NCBI GenBank assembly: GCA_019117445.1
Contig: DWZS01000031.1
Coordinates: 1 to 38,897, forward strand
Origin: Candidatus Limosilactobacillus excrementigallinarum
Lineage (GTDB): Bacteria > Bacillota > Bacilli > Lactobacillales > Lactobacillaceae
Direction of reading: 5' to 3'
Length of the DNA: 38,897 nt
Shown here: positions 36,763 to 38,897 of the stretch, in pieces
Numbering within the stretch: position 1 is the first letter of the stretch
How the letters are laid out: each line of letters starts with the position of its first letter
Notes under the pieces: generated by a model
The model's input: the letters and a program-made list of their open reading frames with translations, nothing else
Told to the model about the DNA's origin: nothing
The model's database searches: none
Translations under genes and position numbers: made by a program

Positions 36763-37134
36763 ATGCAAACAATGATGATTTTAGTGATTGCAGTTCTATT
36801 AATTGGGGCAATTATTTGGTGGTTTTTTGGTAAACATGAACAGGCGGTTGAAACTGCACAAGCTCGAAATAACCGTCAAGAAGCAACAGTGGTGGTTAAA
36901 GGTGGATATTCTCCAGAAACCATCGTTTTGAAAAAGGGCGTTCCGGCAACCCTGAACTTTGAAATGAAGGATTCAACCGCTTGTCTCTCACATGTAGTCT
37001 TTGATAAGTTGGGGGTCGACCGTGACCTAACAAAGCAAAAGGTTACTAGTATCGAGATTCCTACTGATCATGCTGGTGATGTGAACTTTGCTTGTGGAAT
37101 GAATATGTTTCACGGAAAGGTTGTTGTTAAATAA
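36763..37134 (+). CDS. cupA: CupA-like membrane-anchored cupredoxin copper chaperone
   Basis: A 123-aa protein with one N-terminal membrane segment (about 4-22) and a cupredoxin domain. Likely Cu(I) ligands are Cys74 and His77 in ACLSH, and Cys111, Met113, Met115 and His117 in ACGMNMFHG. This is the layout of pneumococcal CupA, which binds Cu(I) and passes it to CopA. I choose ATG 36763, preceded by AAAGGA with an 11-base gap; ATG 36751 abuts that site, and the longest frame (from 36640) begins inside the upstream terminator and crosses both operators. Its stop overlaps the copA start, so the two act as a unit. The domain is taken to face the cell surface, by analogy. Confidence 0.85.
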   Translation: MQTMMILVIAVLLIGAIIWWFFGKHEQAVETAQARNNRQEATVVVKGGYSPETIVLKKGVPATLNFEMKDSTACLSHVVFDKLGVDRDLTKQKVTSIEIPTDHAGDVNFACGMNMFHGKVVVK

Positions 37135-38897
37135 TGCGATTCAACATACAGAAACGATTTTGGATTTCATTAATATTTAGCCTCCCTTTGTTAGTTCAAA
37201 TGATTTTGATGCCTTTTCACTTCATGATTCCCAATTATGAAGCAATGGCATTTATAGTGACGACCGTAGTTATGGCTGTTGGTGCTTGGTCGTACTGGGT
37301 TAGCGCATGGGCAGCGTTTTTAAGACACAATGCAAATATGAACACCCTGGTAGCAATTGGAACGCTGATTTCTTATGGGTATAGTATTTTTGCAATGGTG
37401 ACGGGGCGACCAGTTTATTTTGAAAGTGCTGCATTTATTACCGTTTTTGTTTTACTAGGTGATCTGATGGAAGAACGGATGCACCAACGAGCATCGAATG
37501 CATTGGCAAAGCTGGTGGATTTACAGGTTAAGCACGCCTTAGTTTATAAAGATGGTCAATATGTCGCTACCCCAATTGAACAAGTTAAAGCTGGTGATGA
37601 AGTTCTTGTAAAACCTGGTGAGAAAATCCCGCTTGATGGAATTGTAACGAGTGGTTCGTCGACGGTGAACGAATCCATGATTACCGGTGAAAGTATGCCG
37701 GTTAGTAAGCAGCCTGACGATCCAGTAGTTGGTGCTACCATCAATGGTGAAGGGCGTTTGGTAGTCCAGATTACTAAGGTGGGGCAAGAAACCATGCTGG
37801 CCCAAATTGTCGAAATGGTGAAGAAGGCACAGACGAGTCGTGCACCAATTCAAAATCTGACTGATAAGATTTCACAATTTTTCGTTCCAGCAGTTTTAAT
37901 TATTGCGATTTTAACCTTCGCTATCTGGACAGTTTTTCTACATGTTTCGATGGTTCAGGCGATGCTGTATGCAGTATCGGTAATTGTGATTGCTTGTCCC
38001 TGTGCGTTAGGCTTAGCAACTCCGACTGCGTTAATGGTTGGGACTGGGCGTGCGGCAAAATTAGGAGTCCTGATTAAGGAAGGTCAAGCCTTAGAAATTG
38101 TTGATCAATTGAAGACAGTGATTTTTGATAAAACTGGTACGATCACTACGGGTAAACCAGTTGTGACGGATGTAGTTGGTGACCAAAGGCTAACTTTGCA
38201 AATTGCGGCGAGTCTTGAACAAGCTTCAGAACACCCACTCGCAAATGCAATTGTGCGAAAAGCACAGGAGAAGCAGATTCAATTGCTTCCAGTTGATCGG
38301 TTTAAAGCGGTTCGTGGTCATGGAGTTCAAGGAATATTTAATGGTGAACCTGCATTTGTTGGCCGTCGAGAGATGGTCGATCAATTAGGCGATGATTTGA
38401 ACAATCAATGGAAGAAACTGGAATTAGAAGCTAAGACTGTGGTCGCTGTTTCGCTGAAAAAGCAAGTAGTAGGACTAGTTGCCATTCAGGATGCACCTAA
38501 ACCAACGAGCGCTGAAGCAATTCGAAAACTAAATGCGCGAGGGCTACGAACGGTGATGCTGACTGGCGATAACCAAACAGTGGCTGAAACAATTGGCCAA
38601 CAAGTTGGAATAAAAAAGGTCATAGCAGGAGTGCTGCCGAATGAAAAGGCAGACTATGTAGCCCAGGAGCAGGAGAACGGTAAAGTTGCTTTTGTGGGCG
38701 ACGGTATTAATGATGCTCCAGCATTAGCAAAGGCAGATGTTGGTATCGCGATGGGGTCAGGAACTGATATTGCAATTGAATCTGGCGAGATTGTGTTAGT
38801 ACAAAATGACCTTTTAGGGGTAGTTAAAGCATTAGAAATCAGTCGCAAGACGTTCGACCGGATCAAGTTGAATCTTTTCTGGTCACTAATTTATAAT
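37134..38897 (+). CDS. copA: Copper-exporting P1B-1 ATPase (partial, runs off the window)
   Basis: The first 588 residues of a Cu(I) efflux pump; the frame is open to the last base. No N-terminal CxxC metal-binding domain is present; the protein begins directly with the membrane domain. Motifs are TGES at 184-187, the membrane CPC at 288-290 ([20 protein letters not shown]), DKTGT with Asp332, the SEHPLA motif, [13 protein letters not shown] and, at the very end, FWSLIYN, the YN signature of P1B-1 copper pumps. ATG 37134 shares a base with the cupA stop and has only a distant AAAGG, so it probably relies on coupling. The missing metal-binding domain may be replaced by CupA. Confidence 0.93.
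   Translation, partial: MRFNIQKRFWISLIFSLPLLVQMILMPFHFMIPNYEAMAFIVTTVVMAVGAWSYWVSAWAAFLRHNANMNTLVAIGTLISYGYSIFAMVTGRPVYFESAAFITVFVLLGDLMEERMHQRASNALAKLVDLQVKHALVYKDGQYVATPIEQVKAGDEVLVKPGEKIPLDGIVTSGSSTVNESMITGESMPVSKQPDDPVVGATINGEGRLVVQITKVGQETMLAQIVEMVKKAQTSRAPIQNLTDKISQFFVPAVLIIAILTFAIWTVFLHVSMVQAMLYAVSVIVIACPCALGLATPTALMVGTGRAAKLGVLIKEGQALEIVDQLKTVIFDKTGTITTGKPVVTDVVGDQRLTLQIAASLEQASEHPLANAIVRKAQEKQIQLLPVDRFKAVRGHGVQGIFNGEPAFVGRREMVDQLGDDLNNQWKKLELEAKTVVAVSLKKQVVGLVAIQDAPKPTSAEAIRKLNARGLRTVMLTGDNQTVAETIGQQVGIKKVIAGVLPNEKADYVAQEQENGKVAFVGDGINDAPALAKADVGIAMGSGTDIAIESGEIVLVQNDLLGVVKALEISRKTFDRIKLNLFWSLIYN

Noticed and set aside
37539-37853. Reverse-strand open frames inside copA
   Set aside because: They are shadows of the conserved TGES-containing region of copA, with no ribosome binding site and no family features.

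Overview
The window is a chromosomal stretch of a low-to-mid GC Gram-positive bacterium, most likely a member of the Lactobacillaceae. The evidence is a bile-salt-hydrolase-type choloylglycine hydrolase, a lactobacillar-looking dacA, gpmA, cls and cfa set, Bacillus/Lactococcus-type PurBoxes, a CcpA cre site, strong Shine-Dalgarno sequences and frequent TTG/GTG starts. I cannot name the genus. No rRNA, tRNA, CRISPR array, transposase, integrase or phage gene was seen, and no gene-free stretch exceeds 300 bases.

Layout. 1-2570: structured terminator-like elements, then a sensor histidine kinase overlapping a D-Ala-D-Ala carboxypeptidase (cell-wall sensing and remodelling). 2609-3994: azlC-azlD branched-chain amino-acid exporter. 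4046-8192: a small serine hydrolase, cyclopropane fatty acid synthase (reverse strand) and two divergently transcribed AI-2E/PerM-family permeases. 8233-13092: first purine block, fhs and purE-purK-purB, each unit preceded by an inverted PurBox pair. 13200-18861: a carbohydrate locus of four reverse-strand genes (GH115-like alpha-glucuronidase, GPH/MFS sugar permease, SGNH esterase, unknown 114-aa protein) with a divergent AraC regulator and a cre site between them. 18965-20785: an SPC-type P1B metal ATPase. 20851-30773: second purine block, purCSQLFMNHD, nine tightly packed genes behind a strong promoter flanked by two PurBox pairs. 30817-36616: gpmA, cls, bsh (reverse), a class I aminotransferase and a multi-spanning membrane protein. 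36682-38897: a copper operon, cupA-copA, with two cop boxes at its promoter; copA runs off the window.

How it fits together. The two purine blocks encode the PRPP-to-IMP pathway plus adenylosuccinate lyase and the 10-formyl-THF supply (Fhs) used by PurN and PurH. Only the first step's PRPP synthase, PurA and PurR itself are not here. The carbohydrate locus and the metal ATPase sit between purB and purC, as if inserted into an ancestral contiguous purine cluster. The most novel-looking element is the GH115/GPH/SGNH/AraC locus. None of its proteins shows a signal peptide, so it predicts import of an acidic, probably acetylated, glucuronoxylan-type oligosaccharide followed by intracellular deacetylation and uronic acid removal, under AraC and CcpA control. 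The regulatory layout at purC, with two complete PurBox pairs on either side of one promoter, is the second point of interest.
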